Shown here in pieces: positions 39,177-48,473 of a stretch of DNA of 64,000 nt. The position numbers and the translations under genes are program-made. The DNA comes from Burkholderia cepacia GG4 (lineage in GTDB: Bacteria > Pseudomonadota > Gammaproteobacteria > Burkholderiales > Burkholderiaceae). The number at the start of each line of letters is the position of its first letter. Within the stretch, counting starts at the first letter, position 1. The DNA is taken from positions 620,001-684,000 of the forward strand of contig NC_018513.1 of the NCBI RefSeq assembly GCF_000292915.1, given 5' to 3'. Under the pieces are notes generated by a model that was not told where the DNA came from, did not search any database, and worked only from the letters and a program-made list of their open reading frames with translations.

Positions 39177-40772
39177 ATGGAAATTTTGGGTAAGGATGCT
39201 ATGAAAACAATCAAGCGAGCCCTCACGGGCGTGCTGGCATGCAGCGGATTGCTCTTTGCCGGCGCTGCCCTGGCGGTCGGTGATAGCCCGGGCGGCCCCC
39301 GCGTCAACGAGATCAACTTTCAGCCGCCGGTCACGAAGATCGCCGAGGAGCTCTACGATCTCCACACGATGATGCTGATCCTGTGTACGGTGATCTTCGT
39401 CGGCGTGTTCGGCGTGATGTTCTATTCGATCTTCGCGCACCGCAAATCCAAAGGCCACAAGGCCGCCAATTTCCATGAAAGCACGACCGTCGAAATCATC
39501 TGGACGATCGTGCCGTTCATCATCGTCGTGCTGATGGCGCTGCCGGCCACGAAGGCCGTCGTCGCGATGAAGGACACGACCAACGCCGATCTCACGATCA
39601 AGGTCACCGGCTACCAGTGGAAGTGGGGCTACGACTATGTGAAGGGCCCGGGCGAGGGCATCGGCTTCCTGTCGACGCTCAGCACCCCGCGTGACGAAGT
39701 GATGGGCAAGAAGCCGATCACCGAGACGTACCTGCAGGAAGTCGACAACCCGCTCGTCGTGCCGGTCAACAAGAAGATCCGCATCATCACGACCGCGAAC
39801 GACGTCGTTCACTCGTGGTACGTGCCCGCGTTCGGCGTGAAGCAGGATGCGATCCCCGGCTTCGTGCGCGATACGTGGTTCAAGGCCGACAAGGTCGGCA
39901 CGTTCCGCGGCTTCTGTACCGAGCTGTGCGGCAAGGAACACGCGTTCATGCCGGTCGTGGTCGAAGTGCTGTCGGAAGACGACTACGCGAAGTGGGTGAC
40001 CGCGCAGAAGGCCAAGCTGGCCAGCGCAGCGGTCGATCCGAACAAGGTTTACACGATGGCCGAACTCGTCGCGCACGGCGAGGAAGTCTACAAGGCGAAC
40101 TGCGCGGCCTGCCACCAGGTGAGCGGCAAGGGCCTCGGCGCCTTCCCGGCGATGGACGGCAGCCCGATCGTGAACGGCCCGATCGCCGGCCACGTCGAGC
40201 GCGTGCTGCAGGGCAAGGGTGCCATGCCGTCGTGGGCGTCGCTGTCGGACCTCGACATCGCATCGGTCATCACTTACGAGCGCAACTCGTGGGGCAACCA
40301 CAAGAACGATCTGCTGCAGCCGAAGCAAGTGGCTGACGCGCGCAACGGCAAGATGCCGGAAGACACGGCAGGCGCAGCGGCGCCGGCAGAAGCGGCTCCG
40401 GCGCAAGCCGCGTCGGGCGCGGCCGAGCAGCCGGCGGCAGCGTCGGCATCGGCCGCGGCTGCACTGTCGACGATCTACTTCGAGACGGGCAAGAGCGTGC
40501 TGCCGGCCGACGCGAAGGCAGCGATCGCCGCAGCAGCCGACTATGCGAAGGCACATCCGGACGCGAAGCTCGCGCTGTCGGGTTTCACCGACAAGACGGG
40601 CTCGGCCGACGCGAACGCCGAACTCGCCAAGCATCGTGCACAAGCCGTGCGCGACGCACTGAAGGCAGCAGGCGTGGCGGAAGACCACATCATCATGAAA
40701 AAGCCGGAAACGATCACGGGCGGGGCTGACGCGAAGGAAGCCCGGCGGGTCGAGATCGGGCCGGCGGCTTGA
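39177..40772 (+). CDS. ctaC: cytochrome c oxidase subunit II fused to cytochrome c and an OmpA-like domain
   Basis: The 531-residue protein has a signal peptide, two spans (about 63-86 and 103-125), the CuA domain with CTELCGKEHAFM (both cysteines, His and Met present), a class I cytochrome c with heme motif CAACH (about 305-309) and, after an alanine/proline linker (about 395-425), a domain resembling OmpA/MotB (STIYFETGKSVLPADAKAAI; FTDKTGSADANAELAKHRAQ). The final 105 or so residues are beyond the usual caa3-type subunit II. It carries electrons from cytochrome c to subunit I. A strong GGGGGAGGG precedes ATG 39177. Confidence 0.95.
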   Translation: MEILGKDAMKTIKRALTGVLACSGLLFAGAALAVGDSPGGPRVNEINFQPPVTKIAEELYDLHTMMLILCTVIFVGVFGVMFYSIFAHRKSKGHKAANFHESTTVEIIWTIVPFIIVVLMALPATKAVVAMKDTTNADLTIKVTGYQWKWGYDYVKGPGEGIGFLSTLSTPRDEVMGKKPITETYLQEVDNPLVVPVNKKIRIITTANDVVHSWYVPAFGVKQDAIPGFVRDTWFKADKVGTFRGFCTELCGKEHAFMPVVVEVLSEDDYAKWVTAQKAKLASAAVDPNKVYTMAELVAHGEEVYKANCAACHQVSGKGLGAFPAMDGSPIVNGPIAGHVERVLQGKGAMPSWASLSDLDIASVITYERNSWGNHKNDLLQPKQVADARNGKMPEDTAGAAAPAEAAPAQAASGAAEQPAAASASAAAALSTIYFETGKSVLPADAKAAIAAAADYAKAHPDAKLALSGFTDKTGSADANAELAKHRAQAVRDALKAAGVAEDHIIMKKPETITGGADAKEARRVEIGPAA

Positions 40773-40815
40773 CGTGTCGCTGAGTTAGTCGACGTATTCG
40801 CATTAGGAGATTCTC

Positions 40816-42423
40816 ATGTCTAGCATCGGGCACGACGTAGCCGCGGACCACGCGCACGACGACCACGCGCACGAAATGCCGCACGGCTGGCGTCGCTGGC
40901 TGTTCGCCACCAACCACAAGGACATCGGTACGCTGTACCTGTTGTTCTCGTTCATCATGTTCCTGTCGGGCGGCGTCATGGCGCTCGGCATCCGTGCCGA
41001 GCTGTTCGAGCCGGGCCTGCAGATCATGCGTCCGGAGTTCTTCAACGAACTCACGACGATGCACGGCCTGATCATGGTGTTCGGCGCGATCATGCCGGCC
41101 TTCGTCGGCTTCGCGAACTGGATGATTCCGCTGCAGATCGGCGCATCCGACATGGCGTTCGCGCGGATGAACAACTTCAGCTTCTGGCTGCTGCCGGTCG
41201 CGGCCGTGCTGCTGGTCGGCTCGTTCTTCGCGCCGGGCGGCGCGACGGCCGCCGGCTGGACGCTGTACGCACCGCTGTCGACGCAGATGGGCCCGGGCAT
41301 GGACTTCGCAATCTTCGCGGTGCACATCATGGGCGCGTCGTCGATCATGGGCGGGATCAACATCGTCGTGACGATCCTGAACATGCGCGCACCGGGCATG
41401 ACGCTGATGAAGATGCCGATGTTCGCATGGACCTGGCTGATCACCGCGTACCTGCTGATCGCCGTGATGCCGGTTCTGGCAGGCGCGATCACGATGGTGC
41501 TGTTCGACCGCCACTTCGGCACGTCGTTCTTCAACGCGGCAGGCGGCGGCGACCCGGTGATGTACCAGCACATCTTCTGGTTCTTCGGGCACCCCGAGGT
41601 GTACATCATGATTCTGCCGGCGTTCGGGATCGTGTCGCAGGTGATCCCGGCGTTCGCACGCAAGACGCTGTTCGGCTATAGCTCGATGGTGTACGCGACG
41701 GCTTCGATCGCGATCCTGTCGTTCATGGTCTGGGCGCACCACATGTTCGCAACGGGCATGCCGGTCACCGGTCAGCTGTTCTTCATGTACGCGACGATGC
41801 TGATCGCAGTGCCGACGGGCGTGAAGGTGTTCAACTGGCTCGCGACGATGTGGCGCGGTTCGATGACGTTCGAAACCCCGATGCTGTTCGCGATCGGCTT
41901 CCTGTTCGTGTTCACGTTCGGCGGTCTGACGGGCCTGATGCTGGCCATGGCGCCGCTCGACATCCAGTACCACGGCACTTACTTCGTGGTGGCGCACTTC
42001 CACTACGTGCTGGTGGCCGGGTCGCTGTTCGCGCTGTTCTCGGGCTGGTACTACTGGGCGCCGAAGTGGACGGGCTGGATGTACAACGAGACGCGCGGCA
42101 AGATCCACTTCTGGTCGTCGATGATCTTCTTCAACCTGACGTTCTTCCCGATGCACTTCGTCGGTCTCGCGGGCATGCCGCGCCGCTATGCGGACTACCC
42201 GGCGCAGTTCACGGACTTCAACCAGGTGGCGACGATCGGCGCATTCGGCTTCGGCCTCGCGCAGGTGTACTTCCTGTTCGCGGTCGCGCTGCCGGCCTAC
42301 CGTGGCGGCGGCGAGCTGGAAAAGGCGTCGGACAAGCCGTGGGATGGCGCGACGGGCCTCGAGTGGACGGTGCCGAGCCCGGCTCCCTTCCACACGTTCG
42401 AGCAACCGCCGCACGTCGAATAA
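40816..42423 (+). CDS. ctaD: cytochrome c oxidase subunit I (aa3 type)
   Basis: The 535-residue protein has twelve spans, the ligand-bearing segment FWFFGHPEVYIMILPAFGI with the CuB histidine-tyrosine motif, the WAHHMFATGM pair of CuB histidines, K-channel LPAFGI and the heme a/a3 helix HFHYVLVAGSLFALF. It reduces oxygen and pumps protons. It follows ctaC by 43 bases. Confidence 0.97.
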   Translation: MSSIGHDVAADHAHDDHAHEMPHGWRRWLFATNHKDIGTLYLLFSFIMFLSGGVMALGIRAELFEPGLQIMRPEFFNELTTMHGLIMVFGAIMPAFVGFANWMIPLQIGASDMAFARMNNFSFWLLPVAAVLLVGSFFAPGGATAAGWTLYAPLSTQMGPGMDFAIFAVHIMGASSIMGGINIVVTILNMRAPGMTLMKMPMFAWTWLITAYLLIAVMPVLAGAITMVLFDRHFGTSFFNAAGGGDPVMYQHIFWFFGHPEVYIMILPAFGIVSQVIPAFARKTLFGYSSMVYATASIAILSFMVWAHHMFATGMPVTGQLFFMYATMLIAVPTGVKVFNWLATMWRGSMTFETPMLFAIGFLFVFTFGGLTGLMLAMAPLDIQYHGTYFVVAHFHYVLVAGSLFALFSGWYYWAPKWTGWMYNETRGKIHFWSSMIFFNLTFFPMHFVGLAGMPRRYADYPAQFTDFNQVATIGAFGFGLAQVYFLFAVALPAYRGGGELEKASDKPWDGATGLEWTVPSPAPFHTFEQPPHVE

Positions 42424-42444
42424 GTTTCACCGCGCGTTCCGCCG

Positions 42445-42463
42445 CTGCCTGCCGTGCAGGCAG
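42445..42463 (+). other. RNA hairpin after ctaD
   Basis: CTGCCTGC and GCAGGCAG form an eight-base-pair stem with a CGT loop, flanked by GCCG/CGGC pairs; no T-run. Position within the cta operon fits an mRNA-stabilising or attenuating structure that raises ctaD over downstream assembly genes. Confidence 0.4.
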
Positions 42464-42503
42464 GCGCGGCGGGCGCCGAATTGAAATTTCAGCGAAGTTT
42501 CAG

Positions 42504-42644
42504 ATGAACCGGAATCCACAAGAAAGACGAACGCCCGAGCAGATCCGCGCGGGCAACAAGCGGCTCGGCCTCATCCTGCTCGTCATCGCCGCCGTTTTTT
42601 TTGTGGGTGTCGTGATCAAGCAGTGGTGGCTGTCCACTCACTGA
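42504..42644 (+). CDS. cytochrome oxidase small assembly protein
   Basis: A 46-residue protein with a charged N-terminus (NRNPQERRTPEQIRAGNKR) and a single membrane span (LGLILLVIAAVFFVGVVIKQ), ending WWLSTH. Proteins of this form are found between subunit I and ctaG in many betaproteobacteria. It is too short for most automatic gene finders; the start has only a weak site. Confidence 0.75.
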   Translation: MNRNPQERRTPEQIRAGNKRLGLILLVIAAVFFVGVVIKQWWLSTH

Positions 42645-42679
42645 TGCAGTAACTGACGCAGTAGCGAGGAAGTAGTCGT

Positions 42680-43288
42680 ATGTCGAAGCCGGAAGAGGGC
42701 GCCGTCGATCGCGCGTTCAATCGTTCGATGCTGGTGAAGCTCTTCGTCGTGGCCGGATTGATGTTCGGCTTCGGCTTCGCGCTGATTCCGATGTATCGCG
42801 CGATCTGCCAGATCACCGGCATCAACAACCTGGTGCAGCGCGATGTCAGCGAACGCGAGGTGAAGAACTCGCAGGTCGACACCAGCCGGACGGTGTCGGT
42901 CGAGTTCGATGCGAATGCGCGCGGCCCGCTCGGTTTCAAGCCGGAGCACAACAGCCTCGACGTGCATCCGGGCGAACTGACGACGATCGTGTACGACGTG
43001 ACGAACGGGCAGGGCCGGCCGGTGGTGGCGCAGGCGATTCCAAGCTACGCGCCGAAGCAGGCGACGGAGTTCTTCAAGAAGATCGAGTGTTTTTGCTTCA
43101 CGCAGCAGACGCTGGCCGCGCACGAGTCGCGCAAGATGCCGGTGGTGTTCGTGATCGATCCGAAACTGCCGAAGGACGTGAAGACGATCACGCTGTCGTA
43201 CACGTTCTTCGAGCTGAATACGCCGGCCACGCCGGCGCCGGCACCGCGCAGTACGGCGGCGCAGGGCGCGGCGAAGCCGGACGCATGA
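42680..43288 (+). CDS. ctaG: cytochrome c oxidase assembly protein CtaG/Cox11
   Basis: The 202-residue protein has one N-terminal span (about 17-38) and the Cox11 copper-binding domain with the KIECFCFTQQTL motif holding the conserved CxC (CFC) pair. It delivers copper to the CuB site of subunit I. It lies between the small assembly protein and DUF2970, and the alanine/proline C-terminal tail (PATPAPAPRS) is normal for the group. Confidence 0.95.
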   Translation: MSKPEEGAVDRAFNRSMLVKLFVVAGLMFGFGFALIPMYRAICQITGINNLVQRDVSEREVKNSQVDTSRTVSVEFDANARGPLGFKPEHNSLDVHPGELTTIVYDVTNGQGRPVVAQAIPSYAPKQATEFFKKIECFCFTQQTLAAHESRKMPVVFVIDPKLPKDVKTITLSYTFFELNTPATPAPAPRSTAAQGAAKPDA

Positions 43289-43304
43289 CGACGGAGACGG
43301 GGCG

Positions 43305-43505
43305 ATGACGGAGACGAAGCGGAGCGGGTCGTTCGGCCAGGCGTTGCGAGCAGTGTTGTGGTCGTTCTTCGGCGTGCGCAAGCGACGCGACCTGGAGGCC
43401 GATGCGACGCAGCTCAATCCGCTGCACGTGCTGATCGTCGCGCTGATCGCGGCCGGCGTGTTCATCGGCGTGCTGATCCTGATCGTGCGCGCGGTGGTGG
43501 GCTGA
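43305..43505 (+). CDS. DUF2970 membrane protein
   Basis: A 66-residue protein with RAVLWSFFGVRKRRDLEADA and one C-terminal membrane span (about 43-64), which fits DUF2970. It is found between ctaG and ctaE in cta clusters, but its role is unknown. The start follows ctaG by 16 bases with GGGGCG upstream. Confidence 0.85.
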   Translation: MTETKRSGSFGQALRAVLWSFFGVRKRRDLEADATQLNPLHVLIVALIAAGVFIGVLILIVRAVVG

Positions 43506-43649
43506 GGGCCGAGGCCCGCGGCTGGAAAGAATGCGGTGCGTAGCGCCCCGGCGCTGCGTGCGGGAAAGAGCGGCGGCGGTCGCGCCGCGCAAGAAATAAA
43601 GCCGGAGCGGTTTCCGGTACACAAATTGGACTGAAGTGGAGAATCAAGC

Positions 43650-44507
43650 ATGAGCGGTCAAAACCAGACCCCGTACTATTTCGTGCCGCATCCGTCGCAG
43701 CATCCGATCAGCGCGGCCGTCGGCCTGCTGGTCATGCTCGGATCGGTGGCGCTGTGGATCAACGGTCACGACTGGGCTCCGTACACGGCGCTGCTTGGCC
43801 TGCTGTGGTTGCTCTTCACGCTGTATCACTGGTTCGGCGATGCGATCGCCGAGTCGGAAGGCGGTCATTACGGCAAGAACGTCGACAAGTCGTACCGCTG
43901 GAGCATGAGCTGGTTCATCTTCTCGGAAGTCATGTTCTTCGGTGCGTTCTTCGGCGCGCTGTTCTATGCGCGTGAAATCGCGCTGCACCAGCTCGGCAGC
44001 CTCGACTACAAGCTGATCTGGCCGGATTTCTCCGCCGTGTGGCCGAACGAAGGCCCCGCCGCGCTTGCCGGTCACTTCAAGACGATGGGCCCGTGGCCGA
44101 TTCCGACGCTGAACACGGCATTCCTGCTGTCCTCGGGCGTGACGCTGACGATCTCGCACCACGCACTGCGCGACGATCATCGCAAGAAGGCAATCGCCTG
44201 GCTGGCCGCGACGCTCTTGTTCGGTATCTGCTTCCTGTTCCTGCAGGGCTTCGAGTACTACCACGCGTACAACGAACTGAACCTGACGCTGAACTCCGGC
44301 GTGTACGGCTCGACGTTCTTCCTGCTGACGGGCTTCCACGGTTTCCACGTGTTCCTCGGCGGCACGATGCTTGCGGTGGTGCTGGTGCGGATGATCCGCG
44401 GCCACTTCAAGCCCGATCACCACTTCGCATTCGAAGGCGCCGCGTGGTACTGGCACTTCGTCGACGTCGTCTGGCTCGGCCTGTACGTCGTCGTCTACTG
44501 GCTGTAA
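43650..44507 (+). CDS. ctaE: cytochrome c oxidase subunit III
   Basis: The 285-residue protein has seven spans and the subunit III signatures YYFVPHPSQHPI, WFGDAIAES, FSEVMFFGAFFGALFY and GFHGFHVFLGG, with the end WYWHFVDVVWLGLYVVVYWL. It completes the aa3 core with ctaC and ctaD. A terminator follows. Confidence 0.96.
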   Translation: MSGQNQTPYYFVPHPSQHPISAAVGLLVMLGSVALWINGHDWAPYTALLGLLWLLFTLYHWFGDAIAESEGGHYGKNVDKSYRWSMSWFIFSEVMFFGAFFGALFYAREIALHQLGSLDYKLIWPDFSAVWPNEGPAALAGHFKTMGPWPIPTLNTAFLLSSGVTLTISHHALRDDHRKKAIAWLAATLLFGICFLFLQGFEYYHAYNELNLTLNSGVYGSTFFLLTGFHGFHVFLGGTMLAVVLVRMIRGHFKPDHHFAFEGAAWYWHFVDVVWLGLYVVVYWL

Positions 44508-44514
44508 ATGGAAC

Positions 44515-44546
44515 AACGGCCCGCGCAGCGATGCGCGGGCCGTTTT
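44515..44546 (+). terminator. intrinsic terminator after ctaE
   Basis: A 12-bp stem AACGGCCCGCGC / GCGCGGGCCGTT with a six-base loop, followed by TTTTCGTT; it is eight bases after the ctaE stop codon. Confidence 0.85.
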
Positions 44547-44714
44547 CGTTGGCGGGGACGGGGCAGCAGCGTGCTGCTTGCGGTCAACGCCACCTCGGCG
44601 CCGCCGCGACTCAGTCAGGCGGCGCTTTTGCTTGGTGGCGCCGCAGTGCGGCGATATGTCACAGCGACTGCCGCAGCGACGGCTGCCGCCGCATCGGGTG
44701 CCGCCGCGAATGCA

Positions 44715-44924
44715 TCAACGTCCGATCGGCAGGCCGGTCGAGTGGATCCAGCCCATCCAGTTCGCGAACAGGATGAACAGGAACAGCGTGACCGACAGCC
44801 CGACGCGGGTGGCAAGCGACCACACCATGCGTTTCGTATGGCCGCGGTCGTGCATCATGAAGTAGAGCGCCGAGCCCATGCTGGCGATGATGAGGACGAA
44901 GGCGATGGGAACGAGGATGTGCAT
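44715..44924 (-). CDS. twin transmembrane protein (DUF2909)
   Basis: A 69-residue protein with two hydrophobic spans (ILVPIAFVLIIASMGSALYF and VGLSVTLFLFILFANWMGW), linked by a charged loop with DRGHTKRM. This is the DUF2909 pattern of proteins encoded opposite to SURF1 in cta clusters. Its role is unknown. Confidence 0.85.
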   Translation of the reverse strand: MHILVPIAFVLIIASMGSALYFMMHDRGHTKRMVWSLATRVGLSVTLFLFILFANWMGWIHSTGLPIGR

Positions 44925-45008
44925 GACACGAACCGGACGACGGCAATTCGAAAGGAAGAGGATAATTATCGCACTTCGCTTTCGCGCATGCGCCTCGCGG
45001 GTGGCGCG

Positions 45009-45719
45009 ATGAAGATCCGCTGGTTGCCTGCGCTGCTGATTCTCGTCGTGGTCGCGGTCACGATACGCCTCGGTTTCTGGCAGCGCGACCGCGCGCATCA
45101 GAAGGAAGCGCTGCAGGCGAGCGTCGTGCGCTACGAGCATGCGGCGCCCGTCGACGTCGGCGCGCAGCCGATGCCGCTTGCGTCGATCGAGTTTCACCGC
45201 GTGCGGGCCAAGGGTCGCTTCATAGCGGAGCAGGTGGTGTTCCTCGACAATCGGCCGTATAACGACCAGCCGGGTTTTTACGTCGTGATGCCGTTTAAAC
45301 TCACGGGCGGCGGCGTCGTGCTGGTGAACCGCGGCTGGCTGCCGCGCAACATCGCCGATCGCACGGCGATCGAGCCGTTCCCGACGCCCGACGGCGACAT
45401 CGAGATCGAGGGCATCGCGCGTGCCGACGCGTCGCGCGCATTCGAGCTCGGCGAAGGTGGCTCGGCCGCGCACCAGAAGATCCGGCAGAACCTGGACGTC
45501 GCTGCGTATGCGAAGGAAACGGGGTTGCCGCTGCAGCCGTTCGTGATCCAGCAGACGAGCGACGACGGCGACAAGCTCGTGCGCGACTGGCCGGCGGCGA
45601 CGACCGGCGTCGAGCGCAATTATGGTTACATGTTTCAGTGGTGGGGCATGGCTGCGGCCGCGCTCGGTTTCGGCCTGTACGCCGCGCGGCGTGCGGCGAA
45701 GAAGTCGGCCGGCGCGTGA
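45009..45719 (+). CDS. SURF1 family cytochrome oxidase assembly protein
   Basis: The 236-residue protein has an N-terminal span (RWLPALLILVVVAVTIRLGF), the SURF1 signature GFWQRDRAHQKE, FLDNRPYNDQPGFYVVMPFK and VLVNRGWLPRN, and a C-terminal span (YMFQWWGMAAAALGFGLYA). It helps insert heme a into subunit I. ATG 45009 is chosen; ATG 44988 (seven residues earlier) is equally possible. Confidence 0.93.
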   Translation: MKIRWLPALLILVVVAVTIRLGFWQRDRAHQKEALQASVVRYEHAAPVDVGAQPMPLASIEFHRVRAKGRFIAEQVVFLDNRPYNDQPGFYVVMPFKLTGGGVVLVNRGWLPRNIADRTAIEPFPTPDGDIEIEGIARADASRAFELGEGGSAAHQKIRQNLDVAAYAKETGLPLQPFVIQQTSDDGDKLVRDWPAATTGVERNYGYMFQWWGMAAAALGFGLYAARRAAKKSAGA

Positions 45720-45779
45720 GCGCGATGCCCGGACGCGGCGGCAGCGCCGCGGGTTCGTTTCGAGAGGTCTGATTTGTCC

Positions 45780-46406
45780 ATGCAATCTTCCCGTCAGGGT
45801 CCGGCCGCTGCGCCGATCTCGCCGGCGGCCCGCAAGCGCGGCCGCTGGATGCTCGTGCTGCTGGGTCTCGTGTGCGCAGCACCGATGATCGCGTCGTACT
45901 TCACCTATTACGTGATCAAGCCGAAGGGCGGCTCGACCAACTACGGCACGCTGATCGAGCCGCAGCGCCCGATCCCGGCCGATCTGCAGGTCACCGACGA
46001 AACCGGCAAGACCGTGCCGCTGGCGTCGCTGCGCGGTGTGTGGCTGTTCGTGATGACCGACCGCAGCGCATGCGACGACGCGTGTGCGCAAAAGCTCTAT
46101 TTCATGCGCCAGATCCGCGTCACGCAGGCGGGCGAGCGGCACCGGATCACGATGGTGTGGCTGCGCAGCGATGCGGGCGCGGTGCCACCGAAGGTGCTGG
46201 AAGCCTATCCCGACACGCGCCGGCTGGTCGCCGATCCGGCCGCGGTCGCCGCGTGGCTGCCGGCCGACACCGGCACGCAGGACCGCGACCACATCTACAT
46301 GGTCGATCCGAACGGCAACCTGATGATGCGTTTCCCGAAGGACCCGAACCCCAGCAAGATCAAGGCGGACGTCACGAAGCTGCTGAAGTGGTCGAGCATC
46401 GGCTAA
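45780..46406 (+). CDS. membrane-anchored thioredoxin-fold protein of the cta cluster
   Basis: The 208-residue protein has an N-terminal span (about 22-44) and a periplasmic region resembling SCO/thioredoxin-like proteins (IPADLQVTDETGKTVPLASL; LFVMTDRSACDDACAQKLYF with CxxxxC spacing; VDPNGNLMMRFPKDPNP). In other species this gene is described as a transmembrane protein or cytochrome c oxidase subunit I-related. Its place between SURF1 and ctaA suggests an oxidase assembly function. A TTG two codons upstream is a weaker start. Confidence 0.8.
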   Translation: MQSSRQGPAAAPISPAARKRGRWMLVLLGLVCAAPMIASYFTYYVIKPKGGSTNYGTLIEPQRPIPADLQVTDETGKTVPLASLRGVWLFVMTDRSACDDACAQKLYFMRQIRVTQAGERHRITMVWLRSDAGAVPPKVLEAYPDTRRLVADPAAVAAWLPADTGTQDRDHIYMVDPNGNLMMRFPKDPNPSKIKADVTKLLKWSSIG

Positions 46407-46431
46407 GGCGAGACTACGAGGCAACCATTCG

Positions 46432-47544
46432 ATGTCGTATCTACTGCAACTCGGCCTGATCGGCTTCTGCATCGCGCTGCTGCCGCTGTCGTACGTGTGG
46501 GTGAAGGCCGACGACAACAAGTTCCGCAAGCTGGTGTGGCTCACCACGTTCCTGACGCTCGATCTGGTGATGTTCGGCGGCTTCACGCGGCTGACCGATT
46601 CGGGCCTCGGCTGCCCGGACTGGCCCGGCTGCTACGGCACCTCGTCGCCGTTCATCGCGCATGCCGCGATCACGGCCGCGCACCAGGCGATGCCGACCGG
46701 CCCCGTCAGCATGACGAAGGCGTGGATCGAGATGATCCACCGCTATTTCGCGATGGCGATCGGCGTGCTGATCATCGCGCAGGTCGTGATCGCATGGGCT
46801 GCGCGGCTGCGCCGCCGTCCGCTGCACGTGTCGCCGTGGTGGCCGACGAGCCTGCTGCTGCTGATCGTCGTGCAGGGCGTGTTCGGCGCATGGACGGTCA
46901 CCATGAAGCTGCAGCCGGTGATCGTCACGACCCACCTGCTGCTCGGCCTCACGCTGCTCGGCACGCTCGGCTGGCTCGCGGCGCGGCAGACGCCGCTGCC
47001 GTCGCATGACCCGGAGGCGGGCCGCTACCGCGCGGCCGCGCTCGCCGCGCTGGTGCTGCTGGTCGTGCAGATCGCGCTCGGTGGCTGGGTGAGCACCAAC
47101 TACGCGGTGCTCGCGTGTACCGATTTCCCGACCTGCAACGGCCAGTGGATTCCGCCGATGAACTTCGGCCAGGGCTTCCATCTGTGGCGCGCGCTCGGGA
47201 TGACGAAGGACGGCGAGGCGATCACGCAGGACGCGCTGGTCGCGATCCACTGGACCCACCGCACGTTCGCGTTCGTCGTCGTCGCATATCTGGTCGCGTT
47301 CGCACTGAAGATGCGCCGCTTCGAGTCGCTGCGGCGGCCCGCGGACGGCGTGCTGCTGGTCGTCCTGCTGCAGTTCGTGACGGGCCTGACCAACATCGTG
47401 CTGCAGTGGCCGCTGCCGGTCGCCGTCGCGCACAACGGCGGCGCCGCGATCCTGCTGCTGCTCGTCGTCATGTTAAACTTTCGCATCCTTTCAAGCCGCC
47501 CCGGCCGTGTCGTGCAGCCTGCGCGCGACGCCGCCCCGGCGTGA
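46432..47544 (+). CDS. ctaA: heme A synthase (COX15/CtaA)
   Basis: The 370-residue protein has eight spans, conserved [20 protein letters not shown] with the cysteine pair, [12 protein letters not shown] and [11 protein letters not shown] with the heme-ligand histidines, and a second CTDFPTCNG loop. It oxidises heme O to heme A. It begins 25 bases after the previous gene and overlaps or abuts ctaB (GTGA at 47541-47544). Confidence 0.96.
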   Translation: MSYLLQLGLIGFCIALLPLSYVWVKADDNKFRKLVWLTTFLTLDLVMFGGFTRLTDSGLGCPDWPGCYGTSSPFIAHAAITAAHQAMPTGPVSMTKAWIEMIHRYFAMAIGVLIIAQVVIAWAARLRRRPLHVSPWWPTSLLLLIVVQGVFGAWTVTMKLQPVIVTTHLLLGLTLLGTLGWLAARQTPLPSHDPEAGRYRAAALAALVLLVVQIALGGWVSTNYAVLACTDFPTCNGQWIPPMNFGQGFHLWRALGMTKDGEAITQDALVAIHWTHRTFAFVVVAYLVAFALKMRRFESLRRPADGVLLVVLLQFVTGLTNIVLQWPLPVAVAHNGGAAILLLLVVMLNFRILSSRPGRVVQPARDAAPA

Positions 47545-47552
47545 CCGTCCCC

Positions 47553-48455
47553 ATGCAAAGCACCCTCTCCCAATCGCCCGGTAGCCGGTTTTCGCAGTAC
47601 ATGGCGCTGACGAAGCCGCGTGTCACGCAGCTCGCGGTGTTCTGCGCGGTGATCGGCATGTTTCTCGCGACGCCGGGCATGGTGCCGTGGCATGTGCTGA
47701 TCGGCGGCACGGTCGGCATCTGGCTGCTGGCCGGCGCCGCGTTTGCGATCAACTGCCTCGTCGAACAGAAAATCGACGCGATGATGCGCCGCACCGCGTG
47801 GCGCCCGTCCGCGCGCGGCGAGATCACGACCCCGCAGATCCTGCTGTTCTCGGCCGTGCTCGGCAGCGTCGGCGCATGGACGCTCTATACGTTCACGAAC
47901 CCGCTGACGATGTGGCTGACGATCGCGACGTTCGTCGGCTATGCGGTGATCTACACGCTGCTGCTCAAGCCGATGACGCCGCAGAACATCGTGATCGGCG
48001 GCGCGTCGGGCGCGATGCCGCCGGCGCTCGGCTGGGCCGCCGTCACCGGCGCGGTGCCCGGCGACGCGTGGATCCTCGTGCTGATCATCTTCGTGTGGAC
48101 GCCGCCGCATTTCTGGGTGCTCGCGCTTTACCGCCGCAAGGATTACGAGAGCGCGGGGCTGCCGATGCTGCCCGTCACGCACGGCGAGAAGTTCACGCGG
48201 CTGCACATCCTGCTGTACACGGTGATCCTGTTCGCGGTCACGCTGATGCCGTTCATCTCCGGGATGAGCGGGGCCGTCTACCTGACGAGCGCGGTGCTGC
48301 TCGGCGCGGTGTTCCTCGCGTATGCATGGAAGATCTACCGCGACTATTCGGACGAACTCGCCCGCAAGGCCTTCCGCTATTCGATCGTCTACCTGTCGCT
48401 GCTGTTCGCCGCGCTGCTCGTCGATCACTATGCACGCCCGCTGCTCGGCGTGTAA
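47553..48455 (+). CDS. ctaB: protoheme IX farnesyltransferase (heme O synthase)
   Basis: The 300-residue protein is a UbiA-type prenyltransferase with [19 protein letters not shown] (first Asp-rich region), [20 protein letters not shown] and [17 protein letters not shown]. It makes heme O for CtaA. ATG 47553 is chosen; an in-frame GTG 47541 overlaps the ctaA stop and is a possible alternative. Confidence 0.96.
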   Translation: MQSTLSQSPGSRFSQYMALTKPRVTQLAVFCAVIGMFLATPGMVPWHVLIGGTVGIWLLAGAAFAINCLVEQKIDAMMRRTAWRPSARGEITTPQILLFSAVLGSVGAWTLYTFTNPLTMWLTIATFVGYAVIYTLLLKPMTPQNIVIGGASGAMPPALGWAAVTGAVPGDAWILVLIIFVWTPPHFWVLALYRRKDYESAGLPMLPVTHGEKFTRLHILLYTVILFAVTLMPFISGMSGAVYLTSAVLLGAVFLAYAWKIYRDYSDELARKAFRYSIVYLSLLFAALLVDHYARPLLGV

Positions 48456-48473
48456 CCGCACGGTTTGAACGCA

